A stretch of 25,838 bases of DNA, from NCBI GenBank assembly GCA_002439755.1, contig DJPH01000069.1, forward strand, positions 1 through 25,838, read 5' to 3'. Origin of the DNA: Prevotellaceae bacterium UBA6417. GTDB taxonomy: Bacteria; Bacteroidota; Bacteroidia; Bacteroidales; Bacteroidaceae. The notes under the pieces are model-generated. The model was given only the letters and a program-made list of their open reading frames with translations, did no database searches and was not told the DNA's origin. A program made the translations under genes and the position numbers. How positions within the stretch are numbered: position 1 is the first letter of the stretch; every line of letters starts with the position of its first letter. Below are positions 1-7,841 of this stretch, one piece after another.

Positions 1-259
1 TTTCGTCGAACTCACGTTAATTACGCAAATTCTAAGTGGGGCGGTGATTTGTGCCCTCCGCGTATCAAGGTAAAGCTTTGTGGTTACGCTCATGATTCTC
101 TGTTTTTAATTACGCATTACATATATCTAATGTCCCTTTTACGTGCAAGCATTGTGCAAGCAGAATGGTGTAAAATAGTGCGGAATGGTGCAAAATTTGG
201 CAAAAAAATCGAGATATTGTGTATCTGTCAGACATTATTTTAGGGCTTAAAAAGCAAGA
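1..259. other. Intergenic stretch with no supported gene
   Basis: No convincing gene is visible. A 64-codon open frame at 49-243 has no recognisable motif and an unnatural composition, so I do not call it. A small tandem duplication is visible: GAATGGTG occurs at 163-170 and again at 183-190, each followed by a similar AAAAT-containing stretch, giving a 20-bp period. Otherwise I see nothing here. Confidence 0.5.
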
Positions 260-304
260 AATCCGCCTTAAATCATGTCGTAACTGACTGAATTAAAGCG
301 GATT
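260..304 (-). terminator. Hairpin terminator downstream of tRNA-Ser
   Basis: AATCCGCcTTA (260-270) pairs with TAAaGCGGATT (294-304), with one mismatch near the loop end. On the minus strand the hairpin lies just past the 3' end of the tRNA and is followed by CTTGCTTTTTAAG, a T-rich tail. This fits an intrinsic terminator for the tRNA transcript. Confidence 0.6.
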
Positions 305-311
305 GTTTTTG

Positions 312-399
312 CGGAAAGAGGGGGATTCGAACCCCCGATACGCTTTAGGCGTATACACGCTTTCCAGGCGTGCCTCTTCAACCACTCGAGCATCTTTCC
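312..399 (-). tRNA. tRNA-Ser (anticodon GGA)
   Basis: On the minus strand an acceptor stem GGAAAGA (399-393) pairs with TCTTTCC (319-313), with a G discriminator at 312. The anticodon stem-loop is CACGC-CTGGAAA-GCGTG, so the anticodon is GGA, which reads UCC/UCU serine codons. A long variable arm (TATACGCCTAAAGCGTAT region) and the TTCGAAT T-loop make this a class II tRNA-Ser. CCA is not encoded. The length of 88 nt is normal for tRNA-Ser. Confidence 0.95.
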
Positions 400-446
400 T
401 TCGGTTGATCTATCTTGCATCCAAGGTTGTCCTAAATAATGCAGTG

Positions 447-454
447 CAAAGGTA
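447..454 (-). promoter_or_regulatory. Bacteroidetes -7 promoter box for tRNA-Ser
   Basis: The minus strand reads TACCTTTG, an exact match to the TAnnTTTG -7 consensus of Bacteroidetes sigma-ABfr promoters, about 48 bases upstream of the mature tRNA 5' end. No clear -33 TTTG partner is seen. Confidence 0.55.
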
Positions 455-579
455 ATACATTTTTTTGTATCTTGCGTGTGTTTTTCGGCCTTTCGTATAT
501 TTTTGTCATGGAAACAATGCCCCTCCTATAAAGGAAGCTATTCTTTTGTCTGATTTACAGCAGACCTAATAACAAGGAA

Positions 580-602
580 GCCATCCGTTTATGACGGATG
601 GC
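580..602 (-). terminator. Terminator hairpin after desulfoferrodoxin
   Basis: GCCATCCGT (580-588) and ACGGATGGC (594-602) are perfect complementary 9-bp arms around a 5-nt loop. The hairpin lies about 20 bases past the stop codon of the desulfoferrodoxin gene on the minus strand. The T-rich tail is weak in that direction (CTTCCTTGTTATT). Confidence 0.6.
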
Positions 603-620
603 CCTAATTACTTTTTTTCT

Positions 621-1013
621 TCAACCCCAAAACAACTCAGCGGTCCACAAACCATGCAAGTTGCAATATTCACGAACCTTGACTACAGCTGCTTTGGTCC
701 GGAATACGGCCACAGGCTTTTCACCGGGCTTCAAATAATGGCGGATTGCGGTATCATCATTGGTCAAAAGCTCTATCCACTGAATGTAATGGTTGTCAAG
801 CATCGGATGCTCTACGCTACCGACCGTTACCTTGTAACCATTTTCAACCTTTTCAACCACGGGAACATGTTTTTCCTTAGCCGCATCAACCGTGTTTTCG
901 GCTTGAAGTTCCATGGGCTTGCCACAACACACCAGATGACCTCCACCACTGATGACCACTTCCACTACGTTGCCACAAACCGGGCAACGATAAATCTGAT
1001 TTCTTGTTATCAT
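621..1013 (-). CDS. dfx: Desulfoferrodoxin (superoxide reductase)
   Basis: This 130-residue protein is a two-iron desulfoferrodoxin, which reduces superoxide to hydrogen peroxide in the cytoplasm of anaerobes without producing oxygen. The N-terminal desulforedoxin-like domain has the four cysteines of Fe centre I: C10 and C13 (CPVC), then C29 and C30 (CC). The C-terminal superoxide reductase domain has the centre II ligands H49 (KHVPV), H69 (EHPM), H75 (NHYIQW), C117 (REYC) and H120 (NLHG). The length matches the two-centre family of about 125-130 residues. It is divergent from azlC and has its own TAnnTTTG promoter box and a downstream hairpin, so it is probably a single-gene transcript. I see nothing unusual in it. 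Confidence 0.95.
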   Translation of the reverse strand: MITRNQIYRCPVCGNVVEVVISGGGHLVCCGKPMELQAENTVDAAKEKHVPVVEKVENGYKVTVGSVEHPMLDNHYIQWIELLTNDDTAIRHYLKPGEKPVAVFRTKAAVVKVREYCNLHGLWTAELFWG

Positions 1014-1036
1014 AATCGTTAAAGTTTAATTCATTA

Positions 1037-1044
1037 CAAACTTA
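1037..1044 (-). promoter_or_regulatory. -7 promoter box for desulfoferrodoxin
   Basis: The minus strand reads TAAGTTTG, a TAnnTTTG match about 24 bases upstream of the ATG at 1013. It lies in the divergent dfx/azlC intergenic region. No convincing -33 element is visible. Confidence 0.5.
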
Positions 1045-1050
1045 CGCATT

Positions 1051-1102
1051 ATCATCCGATTAGCATCAATCGAGGCATTAATAGTTGTTAAATCATCCGA
1101 TT
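1051..1102. repeat. 11-bp direct repeat in the divergent dfx/azlC intergenic region
   Basis: ATCATCCGATT occurs exactly at 1051-1061 and again at 1092-1102, with starts 41 bp apart (close to four helical turns). It lies between the dfx -7 box and the azlC start. Spacing and position fit a dimeric operator, but no regulator can be assigned. Confidence 0.4.
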
Positions 1103-1151
1103 TGCGTATAACAAAGACAATAAACCATTCCATTGGCCGTTATCTGCTAAT

Positions 1152-1826
1152 ATGCATCATTTGAAAAAAGCTTTTCGCCTGTCTATCCCCGTGCTGGGAG
1201 CATATTGGTTTCTCGGCATCACATACGGACTTCTTGCCGCCAATATGGGGTATGGCATTTGGATTCCCATATTGATGGCTGCAGTCATCTATAGTGGATC
1301 TGTAGAGTTTCTTGCATTGACAATGCTGGCCGGCACCTTTCATCCCGTAGGAGCGGCCGTAATGGCATTGACGGTGGGAGCACGCCATTTGTTTTACGGC
1401 ATTTCCATGCTTGCCAAATATCGGGGCGCACGATGGAAAAAGCCTTTCCTGATCTTTTGGCTTACCGATGAGACGTTTGCCGTCAACTATAACAACCAGA
1501 CATCACATACCCAGCAGTTTTTGGTATCATTGCTTGACTACATATATTGGATCAGCGGTGGCGTAATGGGCTATCTGCTTGGTTCCGCAATGGGTGACAG
1601 ACTGATGTCGCACCTGAAAGGGTTGGATTTTGTCGTAACCGCCATGTTCGTGGCCATTTTCATGGATGACTACATCCGTGCAAAAGACACCCGTTCCGGT
1701 TCCCGATTGGGATTGGCCACAGCCGCTCTCTGTTTGTCTGTCTTCGGTCCCGACAAGTTCGTTATACCAACCATGTCGTTCATTCTTATTATATTGTATC
1801 TCAAATACCGAAGGACGAAAGCATGA
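1152..1826 (+). CDS. azlC: AzlC family branched-chain amino acid exporter subunit
   Basis: This 224-residue integral membrane protein matches the large subunit of AzlCD/YgaZH-type exporters, which move branched-chain amino acids (and analogues such as azaleucine) out of the cell. Hydrophobic segments run throughout. The N-terminal stretch with LGAYWFLGITYGLLAANMG and IYSGSVEFLAL is typical of the family, as is the GARHLFYGISM motif near the first third. The length is within the usual range. The stop codon overlaps the start of azlD in ATGA, so the two are translationally coupled. The gene lies divergently from dfx. Start: the ATG at 1152 directly precedes a family-like N-terminus. The actual substrate is inferred from family. 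Confidence 0.9.
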   Translation: MHHLKKAFRLSIPVLGAYWFLGITYGLLAANMGYGIWIPILMAAVIYSGSVEFLALTMLAGTFHPVGAAVMALTVGARHLFYGISMLAKYRGARWKKPFLIFWLTDETFAVNYNNQTSHTQQFLVSLLDYIYWISGGVMGYLLGSAMGDRLMSHLKGLDFVVTAMFVAIFMDDYIRAKDTRSGSRLGLATAALCLSVFGPDKFVIPTMSFILIILYLKYRRTKA

Positions 1827-2149
1827 CTTTTACACAACAGATTCTTACAATTTTCTTGATGGCTGCCTGTGTCATTCTAACACGCGCATTACCGTTTGTC
1901 CTGTTTTGGGACAAAAATAAGATACCTCGTTTTGTATTGTTCCTCGAAAAATATCTTGCAAGTGCGGTATTCGGCATGTTGGTGGTCTACTGCTTAAAAG
2001 ATGTACAATTTGCAACCGGCAATCATGGACTGCCTCAGGCGATGGCCATTGCAGTATGCGTTCTTCTTCACCTATGGAAAAAGAATCTTCTACTGACCAT
2101 TGTCGGAGGGACGATAGCCTATATGATTATCGTACAAAATTTCATTTGA
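1823..2149 (+). CDS. azlD: AzlD family branched-chain amino acid exporter subunit
   Basis: This small membrane protein (108 residues, about four hydrophobic segments) is the AzlD/YgaH partner of AzlC. The N-terminal helix followed by ILTRALPFVLFWDK is characteristic of the family: a TRALPF-type motif at the end of the first transmembrane segment. It overlaps azlC by 4 bases (ATGA), so the subunits are probably made stoichiometrically. No terminator directly follows. The nearest strong hairpin is at 2520-2574. Confidence 0.9.
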   Translation: MTFTQQILTIFLMAACVILTRALPFVLFWDKNKIPRFVLFLEKYLASAVFGMLVVYCLKDVQFATGNHGLPQAMAIAVCVLLHLWKKNLLLTIVGGTIAYMIIVQNFI

Positions 2150-2294
2150 TAAAATTCACAACCTAATAAGCCCGCGAGAATGCGTCAATTGAAAACTTTT
2201 TCGTTTCCAAACCATCCGACCGGGCTCACGAAAGGTTGACGGCCGTCCGGTTCTGCTCTTGAAAACACATTTTTTGCCGTCATTGAAGAAACAG

Positions 2295-2400
2295 CCTTGA
2301 TAAATTCATTTTTTGTCTTGTTTCAAACGAAGTCTTTGTTGTTTTGTAGCAGATCGGCCTTGATTCATTTGAAATCCTTGTTGATTCTGAAACAAATCAA
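2295..2400. repeat. Degenerate 21-bp tandem array with CTTG core
   Basis: CTTG (or GTTG) recurs at 2296, 2317, 2338 and 2359, exactly 21 bp apart, then at 2377 after an 18-bp step. Units share a C/T-CTTGatT-like start and T-rich bodies but are diverged. A cleaner array with a similar CTTG core and the same period is at 15274-15357, so both may belong to one family of intergenic tandem repeats. Confidence 0.4.
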
Positions 2401-2519
2401 GTATAATGCCGGACAAACTCAAGTGCAATCTCAAAGATGCAAAACTACGGTTTTTACCTTAGCCAACCACATTATGAGAGGCCACAATGTTATATTTGGA
2501 CGATTCCCATGTTTAATGC

Positions 2520-2574
2520 GAGAAGCTCTCGGATTATATCCTGCAGGTCACCGGATACTACCCGAGAGCTTCTC
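2520..2574. repeat. Large inverted repeat (13-bp perfect arms)
   Basis: GAGAAGCTCTCGG (2520-2532) and CCGAGAGCTTCTC (2562-2574) are perfectly complementary. A second nested pair, TATCC (2537-2541) and GGATA (2553-2557), extends the stem. It is about 370 bases past azlD. It may be a terminator-like or processing hairpin for azlCD, or a remnant of a small palindromic element. The T-tail is poor, so I do not call it a terminator. Confidence 0.5.
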
Positions 2575-2777
2575 AAGCTTGATTTTGCAATGAACAACCT
2601 TAAAGAGCACCGCTGCAACCAACGTATGGCCGTGTCAGCTATATTAGGGAGAGGTTAGCGGCATCTGTTTTGACAAAAAATCCGGCACAAAATCAAGCCG
2701 AATTTTTAACAGACAAGAAAATATGATTGTCATATCATCAACCTCAACAACAGACAGAACAGACAATCAGTCAAAGC

Positions 2778-3653
2778 CTATATTCTTTGTCTGAATTCGG
2801 AAGGCGACAAGCCTTCTTCTTTTTTAAAGAACTTGCCAAAACCCGATTGGTTGGGAAATCCCAATTCCGTAGCTACCTGTGCAATGGTCATTTCTGACGC
2901 TATCAGCATTTTCTTTGCTTCACCCATCAAGAAGAAGGCTATCAGCTTGCCTGCACTTTTATTGGTTGCGGCACGTGTGACGGCACTGAGATATTTGGGC
3001 GTTACACAAAGTTTGTCTGCATAAAATTCCAGACGGTGTTTTTCCTTGAAATTTTCAGCCAACAAGTGCAGAAACTGAGACACCAATTCGTCAGCACGCT
3101 TCAACGCAATGGGCTTGGACTTGACGTGCGATGATATCTGCCCGTTCAGCCACATGGCCAATGCTGAAAGCAGGCTGACGGTTATTTCTTTCTTGAATTG
3201 GTTGTCTTTAGCATTGATGGCATCAAAGAGAATGCTCCACATCTTTTGAAAAAAGACGACTTCATCATCTGAAAGGCTCAAAATGGGATTTTCAGAAATA
3301 AAAGTAAATACATCACTTAACGGAAGTGCTTTCCGGAAAAAACGTCCTTGCACCAAGCTTGAAGCAAAAACTATCAGTTGAATGTCAAAATCGGGACTGA
3401 TGTCCTGCAGCCTCACGCTCGGTCCCGGATAAAACAAGATTACATCGTTTTTTCGGATTGCCATAGTAGATTCTTTCCACTTCATCGTGGCAGTTCCGCT
3501 TTTGCAAACGGCAAGAGCCGAATGGCTGGTCAATTCGTTTGAAGCATGTTTACTGAACAGTTTGTGATTTATCCCTTCAGCAACAATTAAATCATAATCA
3601 CCGTAAACTATATAGTTTTCGAAATCTTGCGATGACAATTCCCTTTTGCCCAT
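2778..3653 (-). CDS. AraC family transcriptional regulator
   Basis: This 291-residue protein has the standard two-part AraC layout. An N-terminal cupin-like sensor domain (about residues 15-110) includes a strand-rich stretch ending in KNDVILFYPG. The C-terminal double helix-turn-helix domain (about residues 190-291) has the second HTH signature MTIAQVATELGFPNQSGFGKFFKKEEGLSPSEFRQ. It would bind promoter DNA in response to a small ligand that cannot be predicted. It is convergent with azlCD and upstream of nothing it obviously controls, so its target is unknown. A TACCTTTG -7 box lies just upstream (3682-3689). Confidence 0.9.
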   Translation of the reverse strand: MGKRELSSQDFENYIVYGDYDLIVAEGINHKLFSKHASNELTSHSALAVCKSGTATMKWKESTMAIRKNDVILFYPGPSVRLQDISPDFDIQLIVFASSLVQGRFFRKALPLSDVFTFISENPILSLSDDEVVFFQKMWSILFDAINAKDNQFKKEITVSLLSALAMWLNGQISSHVKSKPIALKRADELVSQFLHLLAENFKEKHRLEFYADKLCVTPKYLSAVTRAATNKSAGKLIAFFLMGEAKKMLIASEMTIAQVATELGFPNQSGFGKFFKKEEGLSPSEFRQRI

Positions 3654-3681
3654 ATCGAACTTATTTCTGTATTAATCACGG

Positions 3682-3689
3682 CAAAGGTA
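3682..3689 (-). promoter_or_regulatory. -7 promoter box for the AraC-type gene
   Basis: The minus strand reads TACCTTTG, an exact TAnnTTTG match about 29 bases upstream of the ATG at 3653. Confidence 0.5.
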
Positions 3690-3709
3690 GCGAAAAAAGG
3701 GAAAAAGGC

Positions 3710-4954
3710 CTATTTTTGCCGACAAAATGATATTGCTATGTGCCGGGCGGCAGCATAAGCCGTGGTCCAGGCCGCTTGCAGATTGAATCCTCCGGTCACG
3801 GCATCGACATCAAGAGCCTCTCCTATGATATAAAGGCCGGGGTAGTCGGTACTTTCCATGCTGTTTGAACTAACGGCCGACAAGGACACGCCACCGCAGG
3901 TAACGAATTCGTCTTTGTTAGCTGCCTTTCCCCCAATCATATATTCATCGTTGGTCAAAGTATTGACCAATTTATTCTGCTGCTTTTTCCCTATGTCGGC
4001 ACAGACCACAGCCGGTTCTATGTCCGCGCGCATCAGCAAATGCTGCCATAAACGGCCACTCAAACCGGGCCATTTGACAGAACCTGTTTGTTTGAGGCAA
4101 TTGTCCTGAACGGCCTGCCGCAAAAGCATGCGAACCCGTTCTTCATCCCGGCCGGTCCAATTGACAGAAAGAAGTGACCTGTATTTGTTGTCCGACAGAT
4201 ATCGCGCGGCATATGACGAGAGTTTGAGCACAGCCGGCCCGCTCAATCCGAAGTGAGTCACCAGCAAATCGCCCCGGGCGCTGAATTTCGTGCCGGGCAG
4301 CCGCACGATGGCTTGCGGACACGCCATGCCTGATAGGGCACACAATTGGGGCTCGCGAATTGTAAACGCGAATAGAGAAGGTATGGGAGGCTCTGTCTTC
4401 AGCTGAAGCCCCAAAAATGTTCCACATTCCATCTGTTCAGAAATGCCCCCGACAGCCATAATCACAACATCAGCCTGTATCTTTGTTTTCATAGTCGCAA
4501 AATGCAAGCTATATCCGCCGCCCGAAGGCAATATGCGTTGCAACCGATGCGAAGTAACGACCGTAACACCCAAACGGAGGGCTTCATCCACAAACATTTC
4601 CGTGATTTCGGCAGCACGATTGGAAACGGGAAACACCCGTCCGTCGTCTTGTGCATACAATTTTACGTGGTGCCGCTCAAACCATTTCCATACAGCGCTT
4701 TGGTCTAACTCGTAAAAACATTTTTTCATTAGGCGGGCACCACGCGGATAAACATCCTGCAAGTTCTTCACACCGGCAAATGTATTGGTAAGATTACAGC
4801 GTCCACCACCTGTCAAGGCCAATTTGGAGAGAACTCTCGCCTGCGCCTCATAAATCGTAACCGCCACATCAGGCCTTCTTTCCTTCAGTGCAATGGCAGC
4901 AAAAAATCCGGCTGCACCTCCGCCTATAATGGCAACTTTCGGGCTTTCATTCAT
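3710..4954 (-). CDS. NAD(P)/FAD-dependent oxidoreductase, BaiN/HI0933 family
   Basis: This 414-residue flavoprotein belongs to the HI0933/BaiN-RdsA family. The N-terminal Rossmann motif IIGGGAAGFFAAIAL (residues 9-23) binds FAD. The family hallmark GGGRCNLTN is at residues 49-57. The C-terminal GEALDVDAVTGGFNLQAAW is the conserved FAD-contact region near the end. Members include a bile-acid 3-dehydro-Delta-4-reductase, but most are uncharacterised, so substrate assignment is not justified. It is transcribed from its own TAAATTTG box at 4975-4982, divergent from rfbB. Length and motifs look complete. Confidence 0.9.
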   Translation of the reverse strand: MNESPKVAIIGGGAAGFFAAIALKERRPDVAVTIYEAQARVLSKLALTGGGRCNLTNTFAGVKNLQDVYPRGARLMKKCFYELDQSAVWKWFERHHVKLYAQDDGRVFPVSNRAAEITEMFVDEALRLGVTVVTSHRLQRILPSGGGYSLHFATMKTKIQADVVIMAVGGISEQMECGTFLGLQLKTEPPIPSLFAFTIREPQLCALSGMACPQAIVRLPGTKFSARGDLLVTHFGLSGPAVLKLSSYAARYLSDNKYRSLLSVNWTGRDEERVRMLLRQAVQDNCLKQTGSVKWPGLSGRLWQHLLMRADIEPAVVCADIGKKQQNKLVNTLTNDEYMIGGKAANKDEFVTCGGVSLSAVSSNSMESTDYPGLYIIGEALDVDAVTGGFNLQAAWTTAYAAARHIAISFCRQK

Positions 4955-4974
4955 GATAAAGTCGATTGAACCGG

Positions 4975-4982
4975 CAAATTTA
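4975..4982 (-). promoter_or_regulatory. -7 promoter box for the flavoprotein gene
   Basis: The minus strand reads TAAATTTG, a TAnnTTTG match about 20 bases upstream of the ATG at 4954. The -33 partner is not clear. Confidence 0.45.
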
Positions 4983-5090
4983 AGGAAAACTACAATCGGT
5001 GCCCCAATATCACAACGATTTTATGGAGTATTCAAGTCTTTTTGTTCAAAATAGTTGCACACGCATCAGCACGATTGCAACAATTTACAT

Positions 5091-5098
5091 TAACTTTG
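5091..5098 (+). promoter_or_regulatory. -7 promoter box for rfbB
   Basis: TAACTTTG matches TAnnTTTG and lies 23 bases before the rfbB start codon. The TTG at 5075-5077 is too close to be an ideal -33 element. Confidence 0.5.
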
Positions 5099-5121
5099 CA
5101 TCAACAAATATTGATTGAACA

Positions 5122-6252
5122 ATGAGGACATACTTAGTTACCGGTGCTGCCGGCTTTATCGGTTCCAATTACGTGAAATACCTGCTGAAGAACTACGATG
5201 ACATAAAGATTGTTATTCTCGATGCTCTCACCTATGCAGGATTTTTTGGAACCATCGAGAAGGATATCGACAACGAACGATGCTTTTTCCATAAAGGCGA
5301 CATCGGCGACAAGGAACTGGTCAACAGGCTGTTCGGGGAATACAAGTTCGACGTAGTCGTCAACTTTGCAGCTGAGAGCCATGTGGATCGAAGCATTGCC
5401 AATCCTCAATTGTTCCTGCAAACCAACATCCTCGGCACACAGACGCTGCTCGAAGCCGCACGCACGGCATGGGTCAACGGAAGCACCCCCGAAGGCTATC
5501 CTACATGGAGAAAAGGCGTACGTTTTCACCAGGTATCGACCGACGAAGTCTACGGAAGCTTAGGAGCCAAAGGTTTCTTCACGGAACAGACACCGCTATG
5601 CCCACACAGTCCTTACAGTGCCTCGAAAGCAAGTGCCGACATGGTGGTGACTGCCTATCGCGACACTTATAAGATGCCAGTCAGCATCACCCGTTGTTCT
5701 AATAATTATGGCCCCTACCAATTTCCCGAAAAACTGATACCTTTAATCATCAACAATATCCTTTCTGGAAAATCGTTACCCGTATACGGAAAAGGAGAAA
5801 ACATCCGTGACTGGCTTTATGTGGAAGACCACTGCAAAGCCATCGAAGCAGTTATACGCCACGGCCGGGATGGCTCAATCTACAATGTGGGTGGGCACAA
5901 TGAGATGAAGAATATCGACATCGTCAAACTCATTATACATACCATACACGACATCATGCAGGAAGAGCCACGCTATCGTGTACTGTTAAAAGGCGGGAGC
6001 AACGACGAAACGGCTATCAGCCGGATAAACGAAAGTCTGATCACTTACGTGAAAGACCGTCTGGGACATGACCAGCGTTACGGAATAGACCCCACGAAAA
6101 TCAGCAACGAGCTCGGATGGTTACCCGAAACGACCTTTGCCACAGGTATTGTAAAAACCATCCGGTGGTATCTGGACAATCACAATTGGACAGAAGCCGT
6201 GACAGAAAGTGATTATCAGGAATACTATCAAAAGATGTATGGTGCGAAATAG
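5122..6252 (+). CDS. rfbB: dTDP-glucose 4,6-dehydratase
   Basis: This 376-residue short-chain dehydrogenase/reductase converts dTDP-glucose to dTDP-4-keto-6-deoxyglucose, the second step toward dTDP-L-rhamnose and other deoxysugars for surface glycans. The NAD-binding motif GAAGFIGSN (GxxGxxG) is at residues 8-16. The catalytic STDEVYG is at 139-145 (T140, D141, E142), and YSASK is at 165-169 (Y165, K169). NFAAESHVDRS (81-91) and NNYGPYQFPEKLIP are family signatures. The length is slightly above the usual ~350, as is common in Bacteroides. rfbA, rfbC and rfbD are not next to it, so it either serves the polysaccharide locus downstream or is a second copy. It is convergent with the methyltransferase gene. 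Confidence 0.95.
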   Translation: MRTYLVTGAAGFIGSNYVKYLLKNYDDIKIVILDALTYAGFFGTIEKDIDNERCFFHKGDIGDKELVNRLFGEYKFDVVVNFAAESHVDRSIANPQLFLQTNILGTQTLLEAARTAWVNGSTPEGYPTWRKGVRFHQVSTDEVYGSLGAKGFFTEQTPLCPHSPYSASKASADMVVTAYRDTYKMPVSITRCSNNYGPYQFPEKLIPLIINNILSGKSLPVYGKGENIRDWLYVEDHCKAIEAVIRHGRDGSIYNVGGHNEMKNIDIVKLIIHTIHDIMQEEPRYRVLLKGGSNDETAISRINESLITYVKDRLGHDQRYGIDPTKISNELGWLPETTFATGIVKTIRWYLDNHNWTEAVTESDYQEYYQKMYGAK

Positions 6253-6274
6253 GCCTGATTACAAATCAGCAGCA

Positions 6275-7678
6275 CTATCTGTTTCCCTCTGAAATGGGAA
6301 CTTGTATAAAATCATTTGTCATATCCGCGGCATAAGAGCTGCGGATTTTCCAATTCTGCGGATACAGGTTGTTGGCGCGGTTTCCCAAATTGTTAACAAA
6401 GCCCAGAGGAAAGCCCTTATAAGTCAGCAGAACATAACCGCGCTCACAATCTGCCGGCAAGGAAAGGGAAAGACGGCGCAGATAATTCAATGCCTCTTTG
6501 CGATTTACCTCACACACGGGAAAAGCTTTGCGGTTTAAATATGTACTCAAGGCCAGCCCCTGATGAGGCATTTGCTTTCCACCTTTCAGCATAGCGACAG
6601 GTATGCTGACCGAAAGCACGCGGCATGCAGCCGAAAGCTGTCCGAAATCGGCCGCCACGGCATCGGGAATGGCAAATACAGTACCCGTCCTTTCCCACTG
6701 CCGCCACGTATCTACACGATTGTCAAGCCAGCATCCGAAACTTTTTTTCAAAGGAGCAAGCGCCTCCCTACCCTTACGGCCTGCCGCTACAGCCTCTCCG
6801 CCTTTCTTGCGAAGCAACGCCAAAAAGAAACCTTCGCCATCGGCTCTTGAAGGAAGAAAACGGCAAACAGAGAACGATGTCCCCTTCAACAGGTTTCCCG
6901 TAACGCCCCAGTTCTCGTTCACCTTGATTTCAACCGCTTCGGCCTGAAGTTCCCTACAAATACGTTCCACATTGCGCTCGTTTTCATCCGTATTGTAGGT
7001 ACAGGTACTGTATATCAAATATCCGCCCTCAGCCAAGGCAGGCCACACACTGCGTATGATGTCCATCTGTCGTTCCGCACAGGCTGATACGGCTGCCAAT
7101 GACCATTGTGACACTGCCCCTGCATCCTTACGAAACATGCCCTCGCCCGAACAGGGAACATCGGCAGCAATCACATCGAAGAAACCTCTAAGAGAAGAAA
7201 AATCCGAAGGATAATCATTTGTCACCACCACCGAAGCATTCCCCCATTTCAACATGTTTTCAAGCAACACCTGCGCGCGTGCCGCCACCGGTTCGTTGCA
7301 TACCAACAACACATCTTCATCCAACAGTGAGCGCAGCAAAGTAGACTTGCCTCCCGGTGCAGCGCACAAATCCAGCACACGGCGCGGTCGCCCTACATGG
7401 CGCAAGGCCTGCTCTATAAACATCGATGATGGCTCTTCCACATAATAAGCTCCCGCATGCAACAAAGGGTCGAAAGTGAAAGCAGGCCTTTCTCGCAGAT
7501 ACATTCCGGAGGATGACCAGGGAACACGCTCCAACCGGTCAGCGGCTCGTGCGCCCTTGGCTGCATTGGGACGAAATGCCGTACGGGGAGGTTCGTCAAG
7601 AGAAGCCGAAAAGGCAGCAAAGCCCTCTGTACCGAGTAACGACACCATTTGTTTTTCAAAATCTACAGGCAATTGCAT
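6275..7678 (-). CDS. rRNA (cytosine-C5) methyltransferase, RsmB/RsmF (NOP2/Sun) family
   Basis: This 467-residue protein transfers a methyl group from S-adenosylmethionine to C5 of a cytosine in ribosomal RNA. The SAM-binding motif LDLCAAPGGKST is at residues 102-113. The two family cysteines are C176 in DVPCSGEG and C226 in YSTCTYNTDENE, acting as the releasing and nucleophilic cysteines. The C-terminal third (about 300-467) fits the RsmF C-terminal and PUA-like regions, so RsmF is the best match rather than the shorter RsmB. A TAAGTTTG box (7698-7705) lies just upstream. I leave the symbol blank because the target cytosine is not provable from sequence. Confidence 0.92.
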   Translation of the reverse strand: MQLPVDFEKQMVSLLGTEGFAAFSASLDEPPRTAFRPNAAKGARAADRLERVPWSSSGMYLRERPAFTFDPLLHAGAYYVEEPSSMFIEQALRHVGRPRRVLDLCAAPGGKSTLLRSLLDEDVLLVCNEPVAARAQVLLENMLKWGNASVVVTNDYPSDFSSLRGFFDVIAADVPCSGEGMFRKDAGAVSQWSLAAVSACAERQMDIIRSVWPALAEGGYLIYSTCTYNTDENERNVERICRELQAEAVEIKVNENWGVTGNLLKGTSFSVCRFLPSRADGEGFFLALLRKKGGEAVAAGRKGREALAPLKKSFGCWLDNRVDTWRQWERTGTVFAIPDAVAADFGQLSAACRVLSVSIPVAMLKGGKQMPHQGLALSTYLNRKAFPVCEVNRKEALNYLRRLSLSLPADCERGYVLLTYKGFPLGFVNNLGNRANNLYPQNWKIRSSYAADMTNDFIQVPISEGNR

Positions 7679-7697
7679 AGAAGTTTCTTTTTGGCTG

Positions 7698-7705
7698 CAA
7701 ACTTA
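7698..7705 (-). promoter_or_regulatory. -7 promoter box for the rRNA methyltransferase gene
   Basis: The minus strand reads TAAGTTTG, a TAnnTTTG match 20 bases before the ATG at 7678. Confidence 0.5.
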
Positions 7706-7775
7706 CGACAAGATTTCGGTAATAAGGGTATCTATGACCTATTATCCTTGACAAAGGAAGCGTCATTACAATCAT

Positions 7776-7809
7776 AAAGCTCCCGAAATTTGAAAATTTC
7801 GGGAGCTTT
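7776..7809 (-). terminator. Strong hairpin terminator after the aminotransferase gene
   Basis: AAAGCTCCCGAAATTT (7776-7791) is perfectly complementary to AAATTTCGGGAGCTTT (7794-7809), a near-continuous 16-bp stem with A/T-rich ends. It lies 33 bases past the stop codon of the aminotransferase gene. The symmetric A and T ends could let it act in both directions. Confidence 0.8.
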
Positions 7810-7841
7810 ATGACCTTTAGTACAAACCGTCAATGTCCGGA

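Larger units (their letters stand above)
2150..2777. other. Long intergenic region with a 21-bp-period array and a large hairpin
   Basis: No supported gene lies between azlD and the convergent AraC-type gene. Open frames at 2297-2593 and 2437-2658 show no family motif. The first encodes a repetitive L/F/K-rich peptide that simply reflects the periodic DNA at 2295-2400. The region also contains the 13-bp-arm inverted repeat at 2520-2574. The rest is AT-rich sequence without recognisable structure. Confidence 0.5.

Noticed and set aside
49..243. 64-codon open frame in the first intergenic region
   Set aside because: No family motif, odd composition, overlaps a small DNA tandem duplication; likely chance.
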